Assembly (NCBI GenBank): GCA_946633495.1
Contig: CAMPAX010000063.1
Span: 1-10,992, forward strand
Source: an uncultured Lachnospiraceae bacterium
Lineage (GTDB): Bacteria; Bacillota; Clostridia; Lachnospirales; Lachnospiraceae
Direction: 5' to 3'
DNA length: 10,992 bases
The notes beneath the pieces are model-generated. The model was not told the DNA's origin. It did no database searches and worked only from the letters and a program-made list of their open reading frames with translations. Positions 1-6,754 of this stretch are shown here, piece by piece. The position numbers and the translations under genes were made by a program. How positions within the stretch are numbered: position 1 is the stretch's first letter; the number at the start of each line of letters is the position of its first letter.

Positions 1-82
1 CTTCCGGAGCATCGTTTTTTCTTTGTTCCCGTCTCGGAACGAAAACGTCCCTTCTGCTGCCCCTTTGTTTTTTATCTGCCAT
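1..82 (-). CDS. N-terminal fragment of an unidentified protein (runs off the left edge)
   Basis: A minus-strand frame opens with ATG at 82-80 and stays open to the window edge, giving 27 codons that begin MADKKQRGSRRDVFVPRR. The visible part is very basic and hydrophilic, with no signal peptide or membrane segment. The start lies 32 bases after the stop of the coiled-coil membrane protein gene, on the same strand and with no terminator between, which suggests one transcription unit. The ribosome binding site is weak: GGACAGG seven bases upstream is the best candidate. An overlapping frame from ATG codons at about 93-95 stops within a few codons, so it is not the gene. The fragment is too short to name a family; a lysine/arginine-rich start alone is not diagnostic. 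That it is coding at all is inferred from spacing, strand and the open frame. Confidence 0.5.
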   Translation of the reverse strand, partial: MADKKQRGSRRDVFVPRREQRKNDAPE

Positions 83-114
83 ATCCGTACCTGTCCATCA
101 TGACTGTTCCTGGG

Positions 115-1218
115 TTACTCCGAATCCGAATCGACGCTTTGATCCTCCGGGTCCGTTCTGTCTTCTGACGAAGAATCCGGCGAAGGATCCGGTGACACAT
201 CCGTCTTCTGCTCCGGCACGTGATCCGCCTCAATGATCACCATGCTTACCTCACTCAGTCTCTTTTCCGCCTGATCCAGTTCCTTCTGCTTTGCTTCTCT
301 CTTCTGTTTCAGTTCCAGAAGGGCCGGTCCCCGGCGGGACTCTGCTTCGGAGCGGATCTCTACCGCAGTCTCCTTTTCGAACACTTCGAGTGCTTTTTCC
401 CTCTCCGCCCGGGCTTCATTTTCTTCCTTCAGAACCCCGTCGATCTCAGACTGCAGATCCTCCACGCCATATCGGCGGTCATCCGGGTCGCTCTCGATGG
501 AGCGACGGATCTCACGGATCTTCTCGTCATTCAGCCTGAGGGCTTTCCGATACCGCCGTCCAAGCCGAAGTGTATCGATGTGCTTCCTCTTTACTTTGAA
601 ATTGATCGTAAATACGATAGAAAGGTTGATCAGGATCAGCAGAACGGGGATCAGGATACCAAGCGTGGTCCTTGTTCCGTCGGAAGCATCCTTCAGCCAG
701 ACATTCAAAGCGACAAAGGTAATAAGCGCAGGTATCCCGGCAAAAATGATCAGGAAACCAAACATCATCAGGATCGTCTCCTTGATCCCTTCCGGCATGA
801 AAAGGATATGGAACAGTCTGGTGCGTGCGAAGAAAGGAATCTTATTCTCACGATACAGCCTTCTCAGTTCTCTCTCGGTATCCTTCGCATCTTCAACGTG
901 ATCTTTGGTTTCATTCTTGATCCTGGAAGCCTTTGCCGAACTGAGCTTTTTTTCCTTTTCGGAGATCAGTTTCTTCTTTCTTCCGTCGATTTCCTTCAGT
1001 CGTTCATCATACCCGCCCAAAACCTCATCCCTGCGCGTCCCGGTTTTGGACTCGATCTCCTCACGGATAGATTTTTCTTCCGCTGAGATCTCTTTATCCA
1101 ACTGCTTCAGGTCATATTTCAACCCGGAAATAAGTCCCAGAAGACGGTCCTTCTCCGTCAACCCGGCCGACTCCCGTGGCAGAAAACCACTGTTGTTATC
1201 GAATTCATTTTCTGCCAC
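115..1218 (-). CDS. Coiled-coil membrane protein of unknown function, acidic C-terminal tail
   Basis: The product of 367 residues is not recognised as a named family. It has a charged helical region with coiled-coil character (about 20-125, rich in K/E/R). Two hydrophobic segments follow (about 147-175 and 185-208), then a second charged coiled-coil region (about 211-325). The tail from about 330 is rich in D, S, E and P. This predicts a protein anchored by a two-helix hairpin, with both long helical arms on the same side of the membrane, probably cytoplasmic since there is no signal peptide. The start is GTG at 1218-1216: AAGGAGG lies five bases upstream, whereas a longer reading from GTG at 1236 would place that ribosome site inside the coding region. 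It begins 38 bases after the leuA stop with no terminator, so it may be co-transcribed with leuA. A scaffold or envelope role is possible, but nothing here proves it. Confidence 0.8.
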   Translation of the reverse strand: MAENEFDNNSGFLPRESAGLTEKDRLLGLISGLKYDLKQLDKEISAEEKSIREEIESKTGTRRDEVLGGYDERLKEIDGRKKKLISEKEKKLSSAKASRIKNETKDHVEDAKDTERELRRLYRENKIPFFARTRLFHILFMPEGIKETILMMFGFLIIFAGIPALITFVALNVWLKDASDGTRTTLGILIPVLLILINLSIVFTINFKVKRKHIDTLRLGRRYRKALRLNDEKIREIRRSIESDPDDRRYGVEDLQSEIDGVLKEENEARAEREKALEVFEKETAVEIRSEAESRRGPALLELKQKREAKQKELDQAEKRLSEVSMVIIEADHVPEQKTDVSPDPSPDSSSEDRTDPEDQSVDSDSE

Positions 1219-1223
1219 GACTG

Positions 1224-1230
1224 CCTCCTT
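1224..1230 (-). promoter_or_regulatory. Ribosome binding site that fixes the GTG start at 1218
   Basis: AAGGAGG on the minus strand, five bases before GTG at 1218-1216. It is a near-perfect anti-16S match and decides the start of the coiled-coil membrane protein. The in-frame GTG at 1236 lies upstream of it and has no comparable site. Confidence 0.8.
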
Positions 1231-1256
1231 CCACACTGTGCCTTATTGCTTCGTGT

Positions 1257-2936
1257 TTAGTTCTGCTCTGCCTGAAGGGAACGGTTTACCGCGCTGATCA
1301 GCGCATACGCCGATGCCACGATGATATCCTCCTGAATTCCCGCGCCCCAATATACCTTGCCGGATTCCTTCCGCTGGATCCCCACGTAAGCACATGCCTT
1401 GGAATTGGATCCTCTGTTAATGGCATGCTCTTCGTAGGTGATCAGGGTATAATCGATATGAAAATGCTTCTTTAACGCGTTACTGATGGCATCCAGACGG
1501 CCATTTCCCTGACCGTGATATACCTTATGAACGCCATCCCGTTCCATCGTCAGCTCGCACCGGATACCGTCTACCTGCTGGAAATGACATTCAATATAGT
1601 TAATGGGTTTGCTGATATTTACATAGTCCTGCTTAAAGAGTTCAACCACTTCATCCGGCTGAAGCTCCTTATGCTGATGATCCGAGTAAGCCTTGATCGT
1701 GTAACCCACATCCTCTTTCATGGCCTTCGGGAGAAGGAAACCATACTTCGTCTCAAGAAGGAAGCCGATCCCGCCCTTACCGGACTGGCTGTTGATACGG
1801 ATCACATCGCCATCGTAGGTGCGGCCGATATCCTCCGGATTCAGCGGAAGATAGGGAACCGTCCACATCTGATCCGGATCTGCTTCTCTGTATTTCATGC
1901 CCTTGGCGATAGCATCCTGGTGAGAACCGGAGAATGCCGCGAAAACCAGCTTCCCGCAATACGGTTCTCTCGGATAGATCTCCATGCCGGTAAGCCGTTC
2001 ATAGGCTGCCTGGATCCGAGGCATATCCGAGAAGTCCAGCACCGGATCCACTCCATGCGTATACATGTTCATGGCAAGCGTGATAACATCCACATTTCCG
2101 GTACGCTCACCGTTGCCGAAGAGGGTTCCCTCGATCCGGTCCGCACCTGCAAGGAGTCCCAGCTCTGCGTCTGCCACGCCGCACCCACGATCATTGTGAG
2201 GATGAAGGGACAAAACCACATTTTCTCTGTATTTCAGATTCTTGTTCAGGTACTCGATCTGACTTGCATAAACATGGGGCATGGACATCTCAACCGTAGC
2301 CGGAAGATTGATGATCGCCTTCCGATCAGCGGTAGGCTGCCATACATCCAGTACAGCGTTGCAAACCTCAAGTGCATACTCCGGCTCGGTTCCCGTGAAG
2401 CTCTCCGGCGAATACTCAAACCGGTAAGGCGCACCATCCTCGTCCGCAAGCCGCTTCAGGAGCTCTGCACCGTCCGTTGCGATCTTCTTGATCTCTTCCC
2501 TGGACTTTTTAAATACCTGCTCGCGCTGTGCCACGGACGTGGAATTGTATACATGCACGATGACATTCTTCGGGTTCGCTCCGCGGACCGCCTCAAATGT
2601 CTTCTTGATAATATGCTCTCTTGCCTGGGTGAGCACCTGGATCGTCACATCCTCAGGGATCAGATCCTCTTCGATCAGCCTGCGGCAGAATACATATTCC
2701 GTCTCACTCGCTGCCGGAAATCCGATCTCGATCTCCTTAAAGCCGACACGGATCAGCTCTTTATAGAATTCGATCTTCTCATCCAGACTCATGGGAACCA
2801 CCAGAGCCTGATTACCGTCGCGAAGATCCACTGAGCACCAGATCGGTGCTTTGTCGATGTATTCCTTTTTTACCCAATCGGTGGATTCCACCGGCGGCAT
2901 AAAATAACCTCTTCTGTAGTGTTCGAAATTCTTCAT
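1257..2936 (-). CDS. leuA: 2-isopropylmalate synthase, LeuA type 2 (EC 2.3.3.13)
   Basis: This enzyme condenses acetyl-CoA with 2-oxoisovalerate, the first committed step of leucine synthesis, in the cytoplasm. The 559-residue product fits the longer type 2 family (about 550-600 residues, shared with actinobacteria and yeast). Visible motifs are the HMGL-like TIM barrel start DLRDGNQAL (37-45), the metal-binding HPHNDRG (245-251) and GNGERTGNVD (274-283). The last 120 or so residues look like the LeuA regulatory domain, which in this family binds leucine for feedback inhibition. The start is ATG at 2936-2934, with GGAGG nine bases upstream. An in-frame upstream extension to 3032 would add 32 residues unlike the family N-terminus and reach into the riboswitch leader. 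Transcription is controlled by the T-box just upstream. The residue pattern fits isopropylmalate rather than homocitrate or citramalate synthase, and the leucine-specific leader agrees. Confidence 0.95.
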   Translation of the reverse strand: MKNFEHYRRGYFMPPVESTDWVKKEYIDKAPIWCSVDLRDGNQALVVPMSLDEKIEFYKELIRVGFKEIEIGFPAASETEYVFCRRLIEEDLIPEDVTIQVLTQAREHIIKKTFEAVRGANPKNVIVHVYNSTSVAQREQVFKKSREEIKKIATDGAELLKRLADEDGAPYRFEYSPESFTGTEPEYALEVCNAVLDVWQPTADRKAIINLPATVEMSMPHVYASQIEYLNKNLKYRENVVLSLHPHNDRGCGVADAELGLLAGADRIEGTLFGNGERTGNVDVITLAMNMYTHGVDPVLDFSDMPRIQAAYERLTGMEIYPREPYCGKLVFAAFSGSHQDAIAKGMKYREADPDQMWTVPYLPLNPEDIGRTYDGDVIRINSQSGKGGIGFLLETKYGFLLPKAMKEDVGYTIKAYSDHQHKELQPDEVVELFKQDYVNISKPINYIECHFQQVDGIRCELTMERDGVHKVYHGQGNGRLDAISNALKKHFHIDYTLITYEEHAINRGSNSKACAYVGIQRKESGKVYWGAGIQEDIIVASAYALISAVNRSLQAEQN

Positions 2937-3021
2937 ACTGTCAATCCTCCAATCTCCTATTGTACTATGAAATGTGCGGTTTTTCAACCAATTCAGTGAA
3001 TCCGTAACGGTAAGCGGGACA

Positions 3022-3050
3022 CCGGTTCCCATGCGGCACTTCCAAACCGG
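3022..3050 (-). other. Small hairpin in the leader between the T-box terminator and leuA
   Basis: CCGGTT and AACCGG can pair across a loop of about 17 bases in the minus-strand transcript, without a following T-run, so it is not a terminator. An 11-base direct repeat, TTGGAAGTGCC on the minus strand, occurs at 3097-3087 and 3045-3035, the second copy lying within this hairpin. These lie in the roughly 160 bases between the T-box terminator and the leuA start, where no reading frame of note is seen. The function is unknown. Confidence 0.3.
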
Positions 3051-3098
3051 AGCAGACTCCCCTTTCTGTCGGAGTACCCGGCCGATGGCACTTCCAAC

Positions 3099-3130
3099 AA
3101 AAAAGCCTCCACAGGTTTCCCTGTAGAGGC
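3099..3130 (-). terminator. Rho-independent terminator of the leuA T-box leader
   Basis: In the minus-strand RNA, GCCTCTACAGG pairs with CCTGTGGAGGC around a short GAAA-type loop, followed by six T residues (3104-3099). The 5' arm (CTCTA, about 3128-3124) can alternatively pair with TAGAG just before the T-box sequence, forming the antiterminator. This is the regulated off-switch of the riboswitch. Confidence 0.93.
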
Positions 3131-3395
3131 GTGAATATACGCGGTACCACTCTACTTCACCTTACATCTGATCTGTAAGGCCTCATTCCGGATACGAACT
3201 TAGTCCCTGCAGAAATCTTTGGGATAAGCTTTATACCCTCCCGATGTTACGGTCGGGACCCGTCCTCGACTACTTGATCACCAGAATCTTTCGCCTCGGC
3301 TGCTCGAAGGTCAGTTCGTGAATCCATCTCCTGTCGTCTCGCACCCACCGACGACTCTCTGCAAGGTTTCCGAATTCCTACTACTCCTTGTCAAT
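3099..3395 (-). promoter_or_regulatory. T-box riboswitch, leucine type (specifier CUG), controlling leuA
   Basis: The leader senses uncharged tRNA-Leu and permits read-through into leuA when leucine is short. Seen on the minus strand: a stem I region beginning near 3395 with the AGAGAG element and GGTGGGTGCGAGACGAC distal segment (about 3360-3333). In the specifier loop context GAA-CTG-ACC, the codon CTG lies at 3314-3312. A 7-bp hairpin, CCTTACA/TGTAAGG (3180-3160), sits where stem III is expected. The T-box motif AGAGTGGTACCGCG is at 3153-3140, and the terminator at 3130-3099. The TGGT within the T-box pairs with a tRNA end of ACCA, so discriminator base A, which fits tRNA-Leu. Specifier, discriminator and the downstream gene all agree on leucine. 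Exact boundaries of stem I and II are approximate. Confidence 0.93.
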
Positions 3396-3421
3396 GCATT
3401 TTCCTTATTCGGTTGATTGAA

Positions 3422-3450
3422 ACTTTACCACCCGGTTCACCGAATGTCAA
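3422..3450 (-). promoter_or_regulatory. Sigma-A promoter for the T-box/leuA unit
   Basis: TTGACA at 3450-3445 (perfect -35), a 17-base spacer, and TAAAGT at 3427-3422 (-10, four of six). Transcription would start near 3415, about 20 bases before stem I of the T-box, as expected for such a leader. It lies 62 bases beyond the stop of the upstream MATE-ATPase gene, so leuA need not depend on read-through from it. Confidence 0.8.
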
Positions 3451-3512
3451 GCGATTATTGTAAGTCTTTTTTTAGCCGCTGCCATTTAGCTTTCCGGAAA
3501 CCCGAAGGAATG

Positions 3513-5261
3513 TCAGATCTTCATCGTCAGGCAGTTAAGGCCCAAAGAATTTACATACTTTACATCCTTGGTCATATTGAATACCATGCGGATACCGATG
3601 TGTTTCGTCGGATCCTCATCATCCGGTATGGCCATCTTGTAATGCTTTACAGGGTCAAATCCCCTGCAGTTATCGCGGATGCGGACGATCATCTCATCCT
3701 GTTTGCAGACCAGACGGATGTCGATCTGATTGTCTTTTCCCCTGGCAAAACCGTGAGTCACGATATTGTTGGCCATTTCCTCGATACAGAGCGCCGTATA
3801 CATGGCCTTGCGGCGGGTCACTCCCTTCTCCATACAGAACTCCTCGGCCTCGATGGCAACCTCCTGAATATCATCCAGGCTGCGGATCTCCATCTCCATA
3901 GCCTCACCCGGCGCGGCGCCAAAGTTCTTCGGAAGACACACAAAACTCTCATGGCTTCCAAACTTCGCTTTGCTCTTTCTCCAAACCACGATGGCGATGT
4001 AGATCAGTGATAAAACCTCCCCGATCATATAGAAGAACCATACGCCGGTGGTACCGAACAGAGCCCCGCCGATCACAACGACCAGCGCCGGGAACACCAG
4101 ATTCTGCATCACGGAAATGGTTTCCGAGAAGAAAATCAGACCGATGGACTGATAATACTTCTTGAAGGCCGCATTGATGGAACTGATCACCAGACAGATG
4201 GCAAACATCCGGAGTCCGAAGATAGCCGCTCCCCGCTCCGGAGCATCACTGCCGGCAAACAGACTGATCATCGGATCCGCAAGCGCCAGGAAGAATATCG
4301 TCACGAACAGATTGATCACAATGGAGAACAGCGTCTGATTCCGCACAATCTCGCTGAGAGAGTGTTCGTCCTCTTCATTATAGGAGATCCCCGCAAGCAT
4401 AAGAGACACCTCAGAGATACCATTTCCGATACAATAACCGATATTGGCGATGGTGGATACGATCGCATATGCAGCTACGGAAACCTCGGATCCCACACGC
4501 ATGAGGGTCCGATTGACCAGATAGACCAGGAGTACCAGACTGACCTGATTGACCATCGTGGGGATACCACCCTGGGCAATCTCCTTGAACAATCCTTTTC
4601 CGAGATTTCTGGTCCGGAATTTGTAAACGCATTTTTTCGTGAAGAAATAAATGATACCGATGGAAACGCCTGCAATATAGCTGACCGTGGAAGCGAGTCC
4701 CATTCCGAAGGTTTCTTTCTTAAATACAAAGACGTTCAGAAGATCAAAGGCCACATCGAAGACCATCATACCGAGCACTGCCGCCACCAGCCGGATCCGC
4801 TGTCCGGCCATCTGCAGGAAAGGAACCAGGATCTGTGCCGCGATAAAGAACGGTGCTCCCAGAACGAAACCGATCAGATAATCTTTGGTCAGGCGAAAGG
4901 CTTCCGTCCCTTCCTTTGCTCCCAGGAGTACACAGAGCGGCTCCGCAAAAACGATCACAAGTACCACACCCAGGAGAGACACTCCGCCGGCGATCAGAAC
5001 CGACAGTGAATAACAACGGTTGATCTTATCCTCGTCGCCCTTGCCCATAGCCCGGCTGCATACCACCTGGATCCCGCTGGAAAGCAGACTCCCGAATGCA
5101 GCAAAAACAAGCAGAACCGGATTTGCAAACTGGTAAGCAGCCATAGCCTCCGTTCCCAGAAAACGGCTGATCATAATACTGTCTATTACGAGGCACAACA
5201 TAACCGCCATGGCGGATATGATCTGTGATATCACCATTTGTTTAAAAAGCTTTTGAATCAT
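3513..5261 (-). CDS. MATE-family membrane transporter fused to an RsbW/SpoIIAB-like ATPase domain
   Basis: The 582-residue protein has two parts. Residues 1 to about 430 are a polytopic membrane domain of about 12 hydrophobic helices. It begins MIQKLFKQMVISQIISAM and has MATE-like features such as SSGIQVVCSRAMGKGD (61-76), so sodium- or proton-driven efflux is expected of the family. After a short linker, residues 455-582 form a GHKL/HATPase domain of the anti-sigma factor kinase type. They carry an N-box EEMANN (494-499), a G1-like box RDNCRGFDP (529-537), a G2-like box KHIGIRM (553-559) and the usual final strand NCLTMKI. AAGGAG ten bases before ATG at 5261 sets the start. The gene has its own promoter, divergent from ung, and no clear terminator downstream. 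The substrate, and whether the ATPase is a serine kinase, a nucleotide sensor or a partner-binding module, cannot be read from sequence. The frame is uninterrupted, so the fusion looks genuine. Confidence 0.87.
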   Translation of the reverse strand: MIQKLFKQMVISQIISAMAVMLCLVIDSIMISRFLGTEAMAAYQFANPVLLVFAAFGSLLSSGIQVVCSRAMGKGDEDKINRCYSLSVLIAGGVSLLGVVLVIVFAEPLCVLLGAKEGTEAFRLTKDYLIGFVLGAPFFIAAQILVPFLQMAGQRIRLVAAVLGMMVFDVAFDLLNVFVFKKETFGMGLASTVSYIAGVSIGIIYFFTKKCVYKFRTRNLGKGLFKEIAQGGIPTMVNQVSLVLLVYLVNRTLMRVGSEVSVAAYAIVSTIANIGYCIGNGISEVSLMLAGISYNEEDEHSLSEIVRNQTLFSIVINLFVTIFFLALADPMISLFAGSDAPERGAAIFGLRMFAICLVISSINAAFKKYYQSIGLIFFSETISVMQNLVFPALVVVIGGALFGTTGVWFFYMIGEVLSLIYIAIVVWRKSKAKFGSHESFVCLPKNFGAAPGEAMEMEIRSLDDIQEVAIEAEEFCMEKGVTRRKAMYTALCIEEMANNIVTHGFARGKDNQIDIRLVCKQDEMIVRIRDNCRGFDPVKHYKMAIPDDEDPTKHIGIRMVFNMTKDVKYVNSLGLNCLTMKI

Positions 5262-5319
5262 CGAGTCAGTTCTCCTTCAGTCACCTGAACCGGTCATATT
5301 ATTAAACATAACTATTTCG

Positions 5320-5348
5320 ATTATATCACGTAGTCAAAAAAGGAACAA
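5320..5348 (-). promoter_or_regulatory. Promoter of the MATE-ATPase gene
   Basis: TTGTTC at 5348-5343 (-35), a 17-base spacer, and a perfect TATAAT at 5325-5320 with a TG extension (5328-5327). The start of transcription is expected near 5313, giving a leader of about 50 bases. The -35 box lies in the left arm of an inverted repeat shared with the ung promoter. Confidence 0.75.
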
Positions 5349-5368
5349 GAATTCTTTTTTCTTGTTCC
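5342..5368. repeat. 10-bp perfect inverted repeat holding both divergent -35 boxes
   Basis: GGAACAAGAA (5342-5351) is mirrored by TTCTTGTTCC (5359-5368) around a 7-base centre. Each arm contains TTGTTC in outward orientation, serving as the -35 box of one of the two divergent promoters. It may be an operator for a dimeric regulator, or only symmetry of two similar -35 regions. T-runs flank it on both strands, but no gene ends here, so a terminator role is unlikely. Confidence 0.7.
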
Positions 5369-5390
5369 CGGTTGTTTTTTGTTGTATGAT
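5362..5390 (+). promoter_or_regulatory. Promoter of ung
   Basis: TTGTTC at 5362-5367 (-35), a 17-base spacer, and TATGAT at 5385-5390 (-10, five of six). Transcription should start near 5397, about 49 bases before the ung start codon. Confidence 0.7.
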
Positions 5391-5445
5391 TGAACTGTGG
5401 AAAATGTCAGAAACAACGAAAACAAAACACCGACAGGAGTACAAC

Positions 5446-6111
5446 ATGGCACAGATTGCGAACGACTGGGCTCCGGTTCTGAAAGAAGAATTCAGCAAGC
5501 CTTACTATCGAAAACTATATGAGTTTGTACATCAGGAATATGCCACCCGGACGGTTTATCCCCCGGCGCAGGATATCTTCAACGCTTTCCACCTGACCCC
5601 GCTTTCCAAGGTCAAGGTTGTGATCCTGGGGCAGGATCCATATCACGAACCGGGACAGGCCCATGGTCTCTGTTTCTCTGTACAAAAGGGGGTGGAAATC
5701 CCTCCTTCTCTCCAGAATATCTACAAGGAACTTCATGATGATATCGGTTTTCTGATTCCGAACCACGGCTGCCTCACGCCCTGGGCCGAGCAGGGGGTCC
5801 TGCTTCTGAACGCAGTCCTGACCGTCCGCGCTCATGCGGCAGCCTCCCATCAGAATAAGGGTTGGGAGGAATTCACGGATGCAGTGATCCGAGCGGTCAA
5901 TCAGGTGGATCGTCCCATCGTGTTCCTGCTTTGGGGCGGATTTGCCCGCGGAAAAAGATCGATGCTTACGAATCCGAAACATTTGGTACTGGAAGCACCC
6001 CATCCCAGTCCGCTTTCCGCATACCGGGGCTTCATGGGATGCCGGCATTTTTCAAAAGCAAACGAATTCCTGTCAGAGCATGGAGAGACACCCATAGACT
6101 GGTCACTGTAG
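5446..6111 (+). CDS. ung: Uracil-DNA glycosylase, family 1 (EC 3.2.2.27)
   Basis: Ung removes uracil from DNA after cytosine deamination or dUTP incorporation, starting base-excision repair in the cytoplasm. The 221-residue product matches the usual length of bacterial family 1 enzymes (about 220-230). It shows the water-activating loop GQDPYH (62-67, catalytic Asp64), LLLNAVLTVRAH (119-130, with the uracil-contacting Asn123), and the DNA-intercalating loop HPSPLSAYRGF (186-196, His186). The start is ATG at 5446, six bases after AGGAG. An upstream in-frame ATG near 5362 would add 28 residues foreign to the family and lie inside the promoter. It is transcribed divergently from the MATE-ATPase gene. 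No convincing terminator follows; the next gene has its own promoter. Confidence 0.97.
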   Translation: MAQIANDWAPVLKEEFSKPYYRKLYEFVHQEYATRTVYPPAQDIFNAFHLTPLSKVKVVILGQDPYHEPGQAHGLCFSVQKGVEIPPSLQNIYKELHDDIGFLIPNHGCLTPWAEQGVLLLNAVLTVRAHAAASHQNKGWEEFTDAVIRAVNQVDRPIVFLLWGGFARGKRSMLTNPKHLVLEAPHPSPLSAYRGFMGCRHFSKANEFLSEHGETPIDWSL

Positions 6112-6135
6112 CTGATTCCGGCGGGCCCCGCATCC

Positions 6136-6164
6136 TTGACTTTTCATATGGAATTACCTACAAT
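6136..6164 (+). promoter_or_regulatory. Sigma-A promoter for the small unknown gene at 6260
   Basis: TTGACT at 6136-6141 (five of six), a 17-base spacer, and TACAAT at 6159-6164 (five of six). Transcription should start near 6171, giving a leader of about 90 bases. It begins 24 bases after the ung stop. Confidence 0.75.
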
Positions 6165-6174
6165 AGAGTTCAGT

Positions 6175-6198
6175 GACTGCGGTGGCGGAACCGCGGTC
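6175..6198 (+). other. GC-rich 5'-leader hairpin
   Basis: GACTGCGGT (6175-6183) pairs with ACCGCGGTC (6190-6198) over a 6-base loop, nine pairs with one G-U. There is no T-run, so it is not a terminator. It falls within a few bases of the predicted 5' end of the mRNA, where such hairpins often protect transcripts; a regulatory role is possible but unproven. Confidence 0.5.
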
Positions 6199-6259
6199 AA
6201 CGGATACGAAACGAATACAAAAGCAACTACCAACCTGATGCAGTAAAGGAGGACATACC

Positions 6260-6637
6260 ATGATCGACCAGACAAATTTCGACGTAAATCCCTATCTTCC
6301 GGAGAAGAAGATCAAACCCGTAAGTGAACTGATCTCCGTAAAACGCGGATATATCAGCGGGATCAAATATTATTACTTCATCATCATGAAAGAACGCTCC
6401 CTGTCCGAATATGCCGACGTGTATGAGGCCCTCGTTCAGTTCGGCTCCAATCTCGCGGATCTTCTGGAGGTTGAGAATGCGGAATCAGTCGCAAATATGT
6501 CCTCGATATTCAAACTGTTCTACCCGGACGGTAAGCTGCACAAAGCCTTTGAGTCTCTTCAGCTGGAGGTTGCACTGGATGGGATCAGCGAATGCCTGCT
6601 GAACCTGAAAAAGATGTATCATATCGACGGAAAATAA
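6260..6637 (+). CDS. Small protein of unknown function (125 residues)
   Basis: This is a real gene by its signals. AAAGGAGG lies seven bases before the ATG, a good sigma-A promoter lies upstream, and a strong terminator follows. The product is soluble, without a signal peptide or membrane segment, and appears mainly helical after the first 30 residues. Notable stretches are a tyrosine-rich hydrophobic strand GIKYYYFIIMKE (34-45) and a helical second half ending LLNLKKMYHIDGK. It has no cysteine pairs, metal motifs or DNA-binding helix that I can recognise. I do not know the family. It is transcribed alone, between ung and the convergent PurF-like gene. The neighbourhood does not suggest a role. 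Confidence 0.85.
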   Translation: MIDQTNFDVNPYLPEKKIKPVSELISVKRGYISGIKYYYFIIMKERSLSEYADVYEALVQFGSNLADLLEVENAESVANMSSIFKLFYPDGKLHKAFESLQLEVALDGISECLLNLKKMYHIDGK

Positions 6638-6672
6638 AGAAATGAGCCGCGGATTCGCAGATATAACCCGGC

Positions 6673-6730
6673 AAAAACCAGGGGAGCAGTCATTTTCATG
6701 CAAGCATGAATGACTGCTCCCTCGTTTTTT
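6673..6730. terminator. Bidirectional rho-independent terminator between convergent genes
   Basis: GGGAGCAGTCATT-TT-CATGC (6682-6701) pairs with GCATGAATGACTGCTCCC (6704-6721): an 18-bp stem with a two-base bulge and a very short AA loop. On the plus strand it is followed by six T (6725-6730), ending the small unknown gene. On the minus strand five T (complement of 6673-6677) follow four bases after the hairpin, ending the PurF-like gene. Confidence 0.93.
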
Positions 6731-6754
6731 GCTGTAATCCTGACCGTTATCGCT

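Noticed and set aside
1515..2834. Long plus-strand open frame opposite leuA
   Set aside because: It is the antisense shadow of leuA: no ribosome site, histidine/leucine/arginine-rich composition and no domain, while the minus strand encodes a full LeuA with all motifs.
3451..3512. Terminator after the MATE-ATPase gene
   Set aside because: Partial inverted repeats occur, but the minus strand has an A-run rather than a T-run after them, so no intrinsic terminator is supported.
5342..5368. Inverted repeat before ung as a LexA/SOS box
   Set aside because: GAAC and GTTC are present but about 16 bases apart, whereas the Gram-positive SOS box has them four bases apart.
5341..5380. The same repeat as a rho-independent terminator
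   Set aside because: Hairpin plus T-runs exist on both strands, but both flanking genes begin here and are transcribed away from it, so there is no transcript to end.
6112..6135. Terminator directly after ung
   Set aside because: The GCGGGCCCCGC stretch gives only a four-pair stem with no T-run worth the name.
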